Source: Numida meleagris (Eukaryota > Chordata > Aves > Galliformes > Numididae). From it: 64,000 nt of DNA. Shown one piece after another: positions 48,901-60,851 of this stretch. The position numbers were made by a program, and so were the translations under genes. A model generated the notes under the pieces. The model was given only the letters and a program-made list of their open reading frames with translations. It was not told where the DNA came from and made no database searches. Each line of letters begins with the position of its first letter. The first letter of the stretch is position 1. The stretch covers positions 80,493,575 through 80,557,574 of the forward strand of contig NC_034412.1 in the NCBI RefSeq assembly GCF_002078875.1, read 5' to 3'.

Positions 48901-51900
48901 AATGATCATGTGCTATCCAGCTCCTTTTCCATGCAAATGTGGAGGAAATTGAATATTATAATATTTCAGTGAGATGTCCTCAATAACAAATTACTGTTTA
49001 AAATAACCAATATTTGTATGTATATCAATTGCCTAGCAGTTATTTTTGTCTGCTATTTGCATGATATGGAAAAGACTTTTTCTAGCAAACGTTTTAAGCT
49101 ACGTGGTGCTGCTTTCCTTTTGGAATGATCACAAGGGTGCACATTTAGGGACGTATTTTCCATCTGTTTTTTTGAAGCTGGCAAAGCACATAATGTGGAA
49201 TAGCAAAGAAGAAGTCTGAAAGTACCCAGATTTGAACTAGTCTGTGTTTGAGCCATTCTAGGAATTCTTATTCAGTAGCAGTTGCTAAAAACGAAGGACT
49301 GTACAGTGCCCTTGGGTGCAATATACAGCCAGTGCTGAGGGTTGGTGGGAGCCCTGTGTGAATGAATGCCCAGGGGCGCAAAAGGGGCCCCAAGAGTGTC
49401 ACTGCTCTGTTACCAAAGGTTCAGTGCTATTTGTTGAAGGTAGGAATGGCGCAAGAACTGAAATGCTCAGTGACACTAGTGCTCCTGAGAATCAATGGGG
49501 CTGCAAGCAGCCAGATAAAAAAAAAAGTCCAAGAAATGTGAACTGCCTTTGAAGCTTGCTGTGAAACTTTCCTAAAACGTAGAGAGTGCAGCGGATTTTG
49601 AGACTTTGGGTTAGAAATGTGCCCAGGGTCTCAGAAATTCTTTTTGTCGTGATCTGGAGTAGGATGGCCATGCTTTGACTCTTGAGTTGCTTACATCTCC
49701 TGAGCAGTTAAAATGTAGTTCCTGAGTTGTGGTGATACCTTTTCACCAGTGAGTGGATTTGAGGGTGTCTGGAGGCTGATAGGTTCCAGTGGAAAAAACA
49801 TACGATGTGGAAGGCTGAAGACAGCACTGTGGAACCTGGCTTATTGCCAGTTCACTTCCATCTCATGGTGGGACAGAAGGAATCATCAGGATCTCCTGCT
49901 CCAAGGTCTCCTTCCTCTTGTTTCTTCAGGAACGTGAGATATTTAGTGCAGCTCTTGTCTGTATGTTACAGATATTTTTGTGCGGAGACTGAAGGATAAA
50001 GAGGAACTGGCTATCATCATCCTAGAAACAGAGAAGTTACAGCTAGGCAGGAATTCTTGGGTCATCTATTTCATCCCCATACTTTAGCATCATTTTTTTA
50101 AGTAGTAAACCACTCAGTGTTGTAATCTATGATTGATATTAATTAGGCTTCTGCAAAGTACTGCACTCTTCAACTTGAACTGAACCAGAAATAAATATAT
50201 TGCCATATATTAACATTTTATTAGTTGAGAAGAAGAATAGGATGAAGGCACCTATGTGAAATCCGAAATATGATTTTCAGATTGAATTAATGCCAGCAGT
50301 GCCTTGAGATTAATTTGGTTTCTATGGGTACAGAATAAGAAATAGTATACCATAATGTAGCTATGTTTACTGATTCATTTCTGGCATTAAATACTAAAAC
50401 CACATTATATATGCAACAACAGACTTTTCTTCCTTGGAAGAAGAAGGTGGGTACACTTTAGTAATTAAAGTGGATGTTGCCCTCTGAAAAGTGCCAGTAC
50501 TCTACCGGAAGAAAAGCTGCTATTCTTTTACAGGAGCTGCCCCGTCACAAGGAGCAGAGCTGCAAGGTAACAAAAGAGAGCAAAAAAATAAAGGGGGGAG
50601 AGAGGGAGGGAAAAGTACCGCCACCCCAGGAAGCTTCCAGTCTTCCACAGCTTCTTGTTAAATCTCTCTTGTAACATGATAACATCTGTTTCATATACTA
50701 TTGAACTGTATTGGTCAAACATCAGTTTTCCAGTCGTGTGCTACTTTGTATCTCATCAGTATGTAAGAGATGGAACAAGTTTTGCATCTTAAGATGTTGA
50801 AAGCTGGGTAATAATAAAATAATTCAATGGAAATACCATATATTCAGAAAGCAATTATTTTAGAGGGTTTCAGTTTTGACATGGCTAGATTAAGTATGAA
50901 GCTTTTTGTTTTTTATACATGCTGTCAAGAATGTTGTTAAATACTGATACCACCTCCTAAGAGAACAACTTTTAAATACCAAAATGAAAAGGATAAGCAT
51001 TAAATATTTTGGTAGATATATTGTGCCATAATGTCTACTGCCTTGCTCTTAATACAAAGCACAGTAGGGCTTAATTAAAAAGTGATTGTACGATCTATCA
51101 CGAACCTGTGTTAGGGATATGGATGCCAAGAAAATTAAGTTGAATAGGTGGTGATAATGAAATCGATATTTTATTGAATAGTTTTTATTCCTATGCCTTT
51201 GTTTGCTGTTCTTGCCTCCCCATCGGCAGGTAAGACATCCAAAATTCTTTGAAAGAACTCATTTAGTCCGTTGCTCCTTTGTTTCGTTGTTTGATCAGTG
51301 CAAGCTGTTTTTTTCATTTCTTGACAGAGGAAAATGCCTTGATAAACTTTTGACTCTGTTGGAAAGGTGCATGACAGTAAACAAGAGCAAGTCCTTTCGA
51401 GCTTGTTCCTGCTGGGAGTAGCTGGCTAACAGCAGGTACAAGGGTGATTTTCTATTTCATGTAAGCAAAAGTCACAGGCACTAAACCCTCCAGGGCAGCC
51501 CACAACCTGGTTTAGTACAGATTTCTCCTGTACCAACTCATGGTGTGGCTTCAGGACCTGATAAGCCGTGCGTTTAGCAGTAGCAAACATGAAAATGTAT
51601 TCACTGAAGCATAGTGCCCTGTGAAGAATATATACCATAAATGTAAGTGTTTCTATGGCCCAGGCCAGAATCACCCTTGTTACAACTTCATCAACTTAAA
51701 TGCTATTGATTTTTCAGGTACCGCTGACCTGGAGTTGCTGGGATTGTGCTTGGGATGAATTTGACCTCTCCTGTTAAGGCCAAGCAGAATCACAATTTAG
51801 AAAGTGCAATGCAAAGAAATAGCTACCACGTATTCCGCCGGGTTGTAACTCTACACCCGTCAGTTGGAGCTCTGGCACTGCTGGAAAGCCTCATCTTTAA

Positions 51901-54900
51901 ATGCGTAGAAGTGTGGCTGTGGGCACTGGAGCAAACAATAAGACAAAAGATCACATTGTTCCCCATTGTGTTTTAGGAGGAGTAAGTTGCAAAACGGACA
52001 GCTTGCTTTTCTGAGCAGAGCTCCTGGGTCAGCCATACAGCTTCCTTTTCACATCCTCCCATGAGAGGTTCAGTGTTGCCCGTGTCTGTGGTGAACTCAA
52101 AGAGCACTCTGAAAGGGGAAAGCTGCTTTTGGTGATCTTGCTGCATGTCCTGAACGAGCACCTATCACACACTGCACCGTACTGCATGGTGTGACCGGCG
52201 GCTCCTCTCGTGCCTTGACACAATGTGCAGCATGGGGCAATGTGCTTGAGGAGAAGACAGGCACAGCGCAAGGCTCTGAAAGCCATGAGAGGCACTGAAA
52301 GCTTGTGTTCCTGGTATGCAGCTGTATAGATATTTGAAAGGTTAGGTTCTGTCTATTTTTAGGTAGCCTTCACATTGGGACTGATCTAAAAATGAAGGTG
52401 ATATAAAAATTGCACGTGTCTCTCCTGATTTGTCAGAGATTCTTGACAAAATGCAGAAAAAAGACAGTTCTCTGAATTGGAGGAATTTTTTCTGAAGTAA
52501 AGCCGTGCCTCTTATTTAGAAGAGGAGCCTTTATGTTCTCGATTAAAATGCCAGTACCGTCTATTTCACTCTCAGATCAGCATTTTCAGATTTTAGCAAA
52601 GTTGAAGAAATATGACTTTCCCGCTTATTGTTTGGGAAGATTTATTCACTTGTGTAAATGAATTTTAAAAAATTGGCAAGGCCTTTTATCTCATATAAAA
52701 TAAATCTGAAGATAAATGATCTTTTCCACTAACATCACCTATCATTAAAGTGGCTAAATGAAAATCAAAATGTGTTGCTATTTAGCGCCTGCTCTCCTTT
52801 TGCGAGAGATGAGATTGAACATGTTTACTGGGCAGGAATTGTCAGCAAGGCTTCGATTTATAGCATTATCCAGGATAGAAATTAACAACATACAAATTAA
52901 CATCTGAAGTGTGTTTTCCCCTCTCTACTTTAAAGTAGTAGTAGCCTGGTCTCCCCAAAGTGTATGTCTGCAGTTTACTTTGCAAATGCCTATCCTACCC
53001 TGAAGAAAACCTTCAAACAATGTGATATTGAATTGCACTGAACTGAAGCACAAACATTTTTCCTTGTCTTTGTAAGCAGGACTGCATGTGAGAATGAAAC
53101 AGCTGGAGGTCTACCTCCCAAAAACCCCTGGGGAGGTGTCACAGTCATTTCTCCATTGTATGCAGTCTTGGTTTAATAAATTGGTAATAATGTGATGTTG
53201 AAGTGCTCTTTGGTGTTGGTTTGCTGGATTTTCAGAGTTTTTTTGCTTAGCAACTCTCAATATAAATTAAAATATTCTTCCATTCAGACAGTTTCCTATT
53301 TTTGCTTAGTTCTCTGTTCCTCAGAGAGGACAGGTGAGCTCATGATGGACAAAAGGGAAAAGGCTCACTCCATTGATGTCTCTGTTTTACTGAGAGTGCT
53401 TTTGGTTTTGCTCTAATGCTTTTGGTTAAATGCGTTGTCCTGCCTTGGCTTTCTGCATGTGTAGTTTGATAGAGCACAGGCTACAAATAACATTTAATTG
53501 TGTCAGATTGTCGGGGAGTTTTATGACGGTAGAAATACATCATGGATAAACATGAAAGTGGCAGCCTTGCCTTATCTGTTGATTGGCACGAAGTAATGAA
53601 AGTAAAGCCATAGCTCTTTTTGGGAAGAGGTATGAATCTTCACTTGTGCCCATTTATAAAATAATGATGAGACTAACCAGTGCCCCAGGGCAAACGATGT
53701 TCAGCAAATACTAAATTTCTCAGGAACAAAGGTATCCGAAATGATGATTGCAGAAGCAGTCTCAGAGCTTCATCCCTGTTCCATTCACAGGGAAAATCTG
53801 GGGAAGCCTGAGCAGTATCAAAATGAAAAATGGAGGAAATATGTGTGGAGAAGGTTCTGCTTTGAGCTGTCCTGGTCCCATTTTCTGTGGTGAGGCCTGA
53901 TTTAGAGCCTGCTTAAATCCACTTGAAAATTCCCATTCGCTTTCAAGGCATTTGCAGAAGTGACCAGTTCCACCCACTTTAACCCATCTCTTTTACTGAG
54001 TTTTCTTATATAGGTAGCCAGGCAAGTGATTTGGATAAAATAGTTAAAATAATTAAGATACTAATTCAGACCAAACCTTTCTATTGTTAGCATGTCTCCC
54101 AGTCTGTTTCTTTACTTATTTTTTTGGCCCTGAGTCAAAGGTGGAAGAACTGACAAATTTCATGTCAAAAGCATCTCTGGCAGAGGGTCAACCTGCAAAG
54201 GTTTACAACTGCAGTTGGTACAGCTAATAACCCCTGGGCTAAATGCTTATCTGCCTTTATTTCAGTTATCTGAATTAAGGATGGAGGCAGCATGACATCT
54301 CTTGCCATTTGTGCAACTTTTTTAGATTAATATAGCAGCTCCAAGAAAAATGAATAATTGGACTTTTGAGCACAAAGTGGAACCATGAAACCTATAGGGA
54401 TTCCTCTAGCACTAGTCACTAGTTTGCATATTGCGAGTTAACTGCAATTCATGAAAAGTTCTGGCTAAAAATAACTCCTGGGCTCGATGTTGTCTGGCAG
54501 GAGCCACTAGTTAAGAGGTCAAGTGAAGCTGATCCTTCAGGAGCGTTGGCTGTTGCAGTGAGGTGACCCCATCTCCTGTTGGCCTGTCCTCAGCTGACTT
54601 GGGAGAATGGGGTGCAGAGGCTGCGGGAAGCTGCAGTGCCCCAGGACTGCCAGAGGGCAGGCAACATGGCACGCACCGAGGTGCCAGCTTCTGGTACCCA
54701 CCTACAGCCTTCTCCATAGGAGCTCACCCTCCTTCACACTCGTCATAACCAGGAGAAAGGGTTACTTGGCTCTTGAGCAGAGATCTCTTTTTTTTTTTTT
54801 TCTTTTTTCTTTTTTTCCAATGCTCCAGTTCTTTTGTGTAATATCTTCGTTTTATTTTGTTTGCCTAAAATTTTAGCAGAGTATATCTCTGTGCTACTAA

Positions 54901-57900
54901 AATCCGATCAGATGACTACGGTTCAGAATTATTTCCACATTATACTTTGTTTTAATATGAAAAATGCCAAGAGCTAGGCCCAAGAAAAAAGGCTGACTCA
55001 GTTCCACTGAGCTCTGTCTGAAGAAAGTCTTATTTGAAGATGAGAGATGTGTTGGTAAGGCTGTCTGTCATCTCTGGTTTATTAAAAAAAATTGCTAGGA
55101 GGCACTAAAGCTGTCCACTGCCTTTCCCTCTGTTCCTTCACTCAAAGGTGCTTCATTCACATCGACTTTACCATAGCAGTTTTGTGTAAAACAAGATTTG
55201 ATTTCAGAGTATTTAAAGGTTAGTGTTCTCTCCAGTGCTGTGCTGCAGACTGGCGTGTGCTCCTCTGCAGTGGCTTTACCAGCCATTTTAGAGAACAGAT
55301 CGGAGATGTTCGGAAAGTATGTGAATCTTTTCTTCTCTTTTTTTCTTCAAGCACACCATGAAGTAGAGCTAGCAGGGAGCATGCTCTCCTCCACCACCAT
55401 AACTGGGCATTGCAGCTCCATTTCAGCTGGGATATGTCTGATCCATGGCTAAATAGCCATGTGGCCAAGGCAGCCCAAAGCCGAGTTTGACAGCAGGATG
55501 ACTTCTCTGCAAGTCACTGTAGAGAGCAGTTTAGATGGTATCTTTGGAACAGCCTAGGCTCCCAGCACATAGCTGAAGGGAATCTTTTGTGTGCCCTTGG
55601 GTATTGAATCCATAGCGATTGTTCCTTGGATTGTCCTACAGATCCCTCTCAAAGTCATTAAAAAATGAAATTGGTTTTAACAATGAACGAGTTGGGAAAC
55701 AAGAGCTCCAGGGCAATACTTCAGGTGCCCCAAGAAAGAGGTGCTAGGTGGATGGTAATAGTGGTAACAAGAAGAATCCAGGTGGGGCTTTCCAGGGCCC
55801 TATGGAGACTTAACAGATTTAAGCAGTGTCTCTTAAGTGTTCCCAAGTTCTGCCCTTTGTGGCTGGAGCTGGAGACTTCCTGGCCCCAGAAGGGCTCTGT
55901 GAGCATCCCAGGTAGGCAGGTAGGGCTTTTGGTCCTTGAAAACTAGGGAAAAGAGAACTTTATGATTTCTCCTGTTTCAAGGAATTCTCAGCAGTGAGGT
56001 GAGTAAAGGAGAGATGATAATAATCTGCAACAGTCTGCGATTTTGGTGTGGTCCTGCCTGCACAAGTCAGAGGCTCTGCCAATGTGCAAGGAGTTGCAGA
56101 AAAGGAATCTGTCTCCTTTGCTTGCCTGGGTGTCTGCCCTCCAACTGCACCAAAGCCTACCCAGGAAAATGATGTATTTCTGTGGCTCAGTTTCTCAAAC
56201 ATATAGGGGCAATAAATTAAAATGTAGGTTTTCTTTTACGGATTAGTCTCTCTGGGAAACAGTAACACCCGAGTGAAAGACATTGTTCATGCTGCTTTTA
56301 ACAGGCCTGACAACCTGGGTTTTCCTGCAAATCATAGAAAATGTGGGTCCTGGAAAACGTATGCTCCAAATGTTGGGCGAAACAAGTGATAAATGTATTT
56401 TTTATGTAATCAGCTGGAGTGGCTTTGCTTTTCTTGTTTTAATAATGTGGAAGTGAAATATGCTTGTGAAGAGGGAAATGCTTAGGGAGGTATGAGGAGA
56501 TTTAGAAGGTCTCTTACAGTCAATACCTGTGCTCCTGCTTCAGTTAGGCACTCCTGGAAGGTTTTACAAGCACCGAGTTACAAAGAGCTGTATGTGCACC
56601 GTCCTGGTTAGCACTGATAATCAGCCGATCTGCATGAATAGTGAATATTCACAGTCAGGTCCATTCACATGGGAACAAGCAAGTAATTTCCATTGGCATT
56701 CAGCACGGTTTATTTGAGCTCCCAGTACATGGAGGCAGATGGGGCAAAATTCACCCTACTGATAAAATATTGGTAACACATTACTGTTTGGAGAAAGGTA
56801 TTTTGGACTCTGTAGTGTACTGCTGCTCCAACAGCAGCTCTTGACCCAGAGCTTGGCTGCAATTTGTTCTTCTCAGGTCTCTGGAGCCTTTCTGAAAGCT
56901 GGTGCAGAGCACTGACATGGTTCCTCTGTAAGAAGAAACCTCAGTTGCTAACTGCCATAGCAAAGTTGTTTTGTTCCATTGTAAACTTACTGCACCAATG
57001 AACCCAGAAGTTCAAGGAGTTTTTATGCTGGTTTATGCTACTGAGTGCGTATTCTGGGTAGGATTGACTGGGTAAACAAGGGAAAGAAGCTGAGAAGTAA
57101 AAAAACAAAACAAAACAAAAAACAAATAGGATAGAAGTGGAACAGAGAGAACAGGGTGGAAAACAAATACAGAAGGACTGTGGAAAAAATAAGAATAAAG
57201 ATGCACAGAAGGAAGATTTCTCATAAAAAATTAATAGGGTACATATACTTTATATAGAACACCATTCATGCTAAGACTCCTTTGGAGTGCAGTTTGGTCT
57301 TTTATATACACCATTGGCTTATCTTGTGCTGTAAGGACACTTGAGAGTAGAGGGTCGAGTGAAAGGGATTTGACTGGTGAGAGGACTGATGGCAAACCTC
57401 TACTTGCTGAATGCCAACACTGTTTTTTTATTCAAGTTTGACTGTCCTTACTCCACTGGAAAAGAAGCCAGCTTTGCTGAAAATCATCAAACACTGTTGT
57501 CTGGAAGCAAAGGAAGAAACCTGGTCAGTGCAATGACGGAGGAACTGTTCGGGATTTCAGAATCAGAGGGCTGCAAGCTTCTTAGGGCTATCTAAAGTGC
57601 AGGGAATAAAAAAAAAAAACATGGCCACAGTGACAAAAAAATAAAGAGGGTGAAAGCGGGTGTAAGAATAGAAGGAGGCTGAATGAGCACTGAATCTGGG
57701 AAAAAAGTGAAGATAGAGGGCTTAGAGACTTAGGTCCTTGAGTCCTCCTCCTTGTTGTTGCCAGGAGCCGTATCTTCCAATCCTTTTAAAACATATATCA
57801 GAATTTGGGATTGGTGCTCAAATGCAGTTTTCAGGCTTGCCAGCCTTCCTAAATTCTGTCCTTTGAAGAAGAAGAGGCCAAATTTGGGAATTGCTGAGGC

Positions 57901-58979
57901 GAGGTATGGAGTAACCTAAAAAGAGGGAAATGCACTGAGGGAGGGGTGTCTGGCAACAGGCATTTCGACTGTCGGGATAGGTTGGGTCCAGCGAACCCGC
58001 AGACTTTACCAACCACAGTTGGATTTTCTTTGTGTGTGTTTGTTATGGAACAAAATCGTGTGTGCATACTCAGATATTGCCCCAGAAAAGACGTTTGTGC
58101 AATTCTTTTGTGTTGTCAAAACAGTGGGCAAGAGTATTGCTAAAGCTGCTGGGGACTTTTCAGAAGACAAGGTTTCTTTTGAGAAGGGCAGCCTGGATAC
58201 TGGCTGCGTTTCACAGGCTTCATTTACATGTGCTGAGGCCGCGCAGCTTCCAAGCTATAAGCCCATTGCAACTGTCCCCCTCTCTTTTCCCCTGTTAGAT
58301 GCACTGTGCTCCAAAATAAAAGAAAAAACTCATTAAAACATGAAAAAAGGGTCCCAGGAGGTAAATTGATAATATGGCTTGGGTTGGACAGTTTGGTTAA
58401 AAATAAATGAATTCCTCCCAAGCAATGAGAACTCGTGTTTAAACCTTGTGATCTTTTGTGGTTCGAATCGTGCCTGGCATCCCTTCCAGGTGGCACTGGG
58501 ACTGCCAGCAAAGTTCAGGCCGCGGCTGTAGGACGGCTCTGGAAGACGCGGTGTTACTGCTCAGTGCCCGCCCTGTACCCAGAGAGCTCTCCAGTCTCCA
58601 GCATGGTGCACCGAGAGCAGTGCTAAGGTTACTGTTTATATTTATCAGTTAACTTGCTAATTTGAAGGGAAAGCAGTGAAGTGGAAATGTAGAAAATAGA
58701 AACAACATGAGCAGGTCAAAATATCCAAAACAGCAATATAAAATGTTCCGGTGTAAATACATTTCTGTAAAAGGTGTGAATGAAACTTCAAAAAAAAAAA
58801 GATGATGGATTCGGCACAGTCAATGAACACAATTATAAGTAGGTATTGAAGGAGAATATTCCACCGACCGTGGATCCACAGATAATAATTAATAAGAACT
58901 GAGTGCACTTGAGGCAGGCAGGTGCCCGCGTTATTTCACAGCTGGCTGTTCAGAGGGTAGAGGTACTCACCTTTGCCCC
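45973..58979. other. Distal upstream flank of PPARGC1A, mostly unique
   Basis: No exon is recognised in these 13 kb. I looked for a muscle-type alternative first exon of PPARGC1A, which in mammals lies roughly 13-14 kb upstream of exon 1, and could not find one. A and T runs occur at 48073-48089, 48632-48646 and 54788-54801. A CR1-like relic near 50030-50090 (GGGTCATCTATTTCATCCCC) is too weak to call. The AT-rich stretch 52540-52880 has a conserved-element look, without proof. Confidence 0.5.
57099..57126. repeat. (AAAAC)n low-complexity repeat
   Basis: An A-rich run with regularly spaced C residues over about 28 bp. Confidence 0.85.
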
Positions 58980-59590
58980 AGATCTTAATAATTTTCTGCA
59001 GTTTTATCATTAAATCAGCATATAATTGGGAAGGAAATTAGGTTTTTTCGTCGCGAGAGCAAAGCAATACCGTTAATTTAATCATTCGTAGGAAAGGGTT
59101 TCTGTTGTCGTTCGGTATTTTGCTGTGGCTTTTTTTAATTAAGTAAAGTAAAAACAATGCCATTTTTGTCATCTGCGCTTGGTGAAAATATGACAGTGTG
59201 ATGTGATTTGCAACTTAAGCACAAGCAGGGAAAACTGTACGTTTTATCAGAACTGGCAATAATGAATTACAAGGGAACACAAATAAGCCGAGAATATATC
59301 TGAGACTTACAACAATTTCTGAAGTTTTTAATATCTGCGGGAAAAAGGCTATTTCAAGAGCTGTGCTTCTTTTTATTTATTTTTTCTCTCAGCAAAATCA
59401 CCATAGCCTGCTGTAATAATTGAATTCATTTAGCCTTTAGAATGCTCAAGTTTGCAAATAACAATGAAAATGAATATTTCATGACAAGGAGGATGATCAA
59501 TTATAGTTTGGTGACTTTGACTGGTAGCCCAGCATGACGGATCCAGCGCTTACATTTGTACAAGACTTTTGAACCCAGCTAATTAAAAAA
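58980..59590. promoter_or_regulatory. Candidate conserved distal element of PPARGC1A
   Basis: AT-rich unique sequence about 1.1-1.75 kb upstream of the inferred start site. It is dense in TAATTA/TTAATT homeodomain-type cores (for example 59138-59146). It also keeps CpGs unusual for such AT-rich DNA, such as TTCGTCGCGAGAGC near 59047 and GTTGTCGTTCGG near 59105. There is no repeat and no good ORF. That combination often marks vertebrate conserved non-coding elements. This is inference from composition, because no alignment could be made. Mammalian PGC-1alpha has MEF2-responsive sites at a comparable distance; I see no exact MEF2 consensus here. Confidence 0.35.
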
Positions 59591-59850
59591 TATACAACTT
59601 CAGAAAACACGGAGGCAGGTGGGGCCGGTCGGACAAGACCTTCGTGTGTTTTTTTTCCTGTTGCAGGAAACGTTTTGCAGTTACATTTGGTACCTTGGCT
59701 TTGTTATGTGTTCAACGGTAGTGCCACCATAAACCAGTTGCACCTGCAGTAGCCTCTGTTGTCTCAGCGGGTGAGCTGCAAAGGGTTTAAATCCAGAACC
59801 TCTCCTGTTAATGGCATGTCCGCATGTCCGGGTTTTCACATGACAAGAGC

Positions 59851-59876
59851 TTTTTTTTTTTTTTTTTTTTTTTTTT
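59851..59876. repeat. T26 homopolymer
   Basis: Twenty-six T residues about 0.86 kb upstream of the inferred PPARGC1A start site. No retroelement body is attached. Confidence 0.95.
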
Positions 59877-60427
59877 CTCTTCACAATGAGAAAAAGCTTG
59901 GCCCGGGCCAGGTACAGTGCCAGTAGGGAAACGCAGGCAGGAACCCTTGTGGTCCTGGGCAGGATGGGTAGATGCATGCAGGAGCACTGGGTTCCTGCAC
60001 TGGGACACTGAAATGATTAAAGAGCAGCAGAGAAATGCTGTCATATACACCCTGCATAGCTGGGTGCGGGATCAGGCTCCCTCACTGTTGCAGGTGAGAT
60101 GACTGCAGGAATGGCTTTTATGGATACTTCCTCCATTCCTGGGAAGTAGAATTTTTTTTTTCCCCCCAATGTGTTTGTTGGTGGAAAAACTAACTCTGTT
60201 TGCAATTATCAATGAGAAATTAACTTTGTGAGGTATAAAATCCCCGAGTGAATTAAATGTCAGAGCGCGTTGTAACTTTGGCCGAACTCCGGGGTGGCCT
60301 CTCCCAGCTGAGCCGTGCTGCGGCTGCCTGAGGCTGGAGGCTGCTCAGAGCACACGTGCTGCAGCCCGGCTCCTGTCACCTCACTTCTTCTTTAGCATTA
60401 ATGCAGCTCTGTCCATTGTTTGTTTTG

Positions 60428-60429
<2 letters not shown>

Positions 60430-60458
<29 letters not shown>
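60430..60458. repeat. A29 homopolymer
   Basis: Twenty-nine A residues about 275 bp upstream of the inferred start site. Such tracts resist nucleosome wrapping and vary in length. The exact count in an assembly is unreliable. Confidence 0.95.
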
Positions 60459-60460
<2 letters not shown>

Positions 60461-60640
60461 AAAAGCAATGAGAAAAGCCAGGCTGTGAGGGACGGGAGCT
60501 GTTGCGTGGCAGGCAGTGCCCGATCTCGGGGGTGTGGCGTGGCAATGTGATTTTAATCACAGCGTGGTGCTGCTGGAGACTCAAAGGTCTGAGTGGCTTT
60601 TAAAAAGATTTACTTCGCTCAGCCTGGGTCTGCCTCTGAG

Positions 60641-60648
60641 CGACGTCA
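60641..60648 (+). promoter_or_regulatory. PPARGC1A: CRE-like site (CREB/ATF)
   Basis: CGACGTCA differs from the palindromic CRE TGACGTCA only at the first base, and is followed by CG. It lies about 85-90 bp before the inferred start site. In mammals the corresponding site is a full TGACGTCA and mediates CREB and ATF2 induction. The single change here may weaken the site but leaves the ACGTCA half-site intact. Confidence 0.75.
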
Positions 60649-60712
60649 CGGCTGGAGCGGCGGCACAAGAAGGCTGGATGAGTGACAGCCCAGCCTACTT
60701 TTTAATAGCTTT

Positions 60713-60722
60713 GTCATGTGAC
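60713..60722 (+). promoter_or_regulatory. PPARGC1A: E-box / CLEAR-like site
   Basis: GTCATGTGAC contains the E-box CATGTG and differs at one base from GTCACGTGAC, the ideal TFEB/MiT and USF site. It sits about 10-19 bp upstream of the inferred start site. TFEB regulation of PPARGC1A is known in mammals; use of this particular site in birds is inference. Confidence 0.5.
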
Positions 60723-60731
60723 GGGGACCAG

Positions 60732-60851
60732 TAGTAAGACAGGTGCCTTCAGTTCACTCTCAGAAAGGGTCTCGTTGCTGCATGCGTGTGTGCTCCCTGC
60801 CCGGCTCTGGATTGCGCCTCGTGAGTGGCACCGCTGCGGTTCGGGAGCTGG
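60732..60851 (+). other. PPARGC1A: PPARGC1A 5' untranslated region
   Basis: About 120 nt from the inferred start TAGTAAGACAGGTGCCTTC to the base before the main ATG. AGGTGCCTTCAGTTCACTCT and the last bases, GGAGCTGG, agree with mammalian PPARGC1A mRNA; the middle is more GC-rich and diverged. It contains one upstream ATG (60782). The 5' end is taken from homology. Confidence 0.8.

Larger units (their letters stand above)
59591..60589. other. Upstream flank of the PPARGC1A promoter
   Basis: Unique sequence holding a T26 tract and an A29 tract, listed separately. It also has a CpG-containing stretch at about 60240-60360 and an inverted pair GTGATT/AATCAC at 60547-60560. No exon is seen. Confidence 0.5.
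60590..60731 (+). promoter_or_regulatory. PPARGC1A: PPARGC1A proximal promoter
   Basis: This is the promoter just upstream of exon 1. In order it holds a CRE-like CGACGTCA, a conserved block GAGTGACAGCCCAGCCTACT, an AT-rich CTTTTTAATAG at 60698-60708 lying 24-34 bp before the inferred start (TATA position), and a GTCATGTGAC E-box. The same series in the same order is what I recall of the mammalian PGC-1alpha promoter, where CREB/ATF2 acting at the CRE links cAMP, fasting, cold and contraction signals to transcription. The start site near 60732 is inferred from the usual 5' end of mammalian mRNA (TAGTAAGACAGGTGCC); it is not shown by this sequence. Confidence 0.85.

Noticed and set aside
50030..50090. 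GGGTCATCTATTTCATCCCC resembling the start of an antisense CR1
   Set aside because: The match is limited to one short motif, with no tail repeat and no further CR1 landmarks.
60698..60708. CTTTTTAATAG considered as a MEF2 site
   Set aside because: It does not fit the 10-bp MEF2 consensus in spacing. Its position 24-34 bp before the inferred start fits a TATA-type role better.
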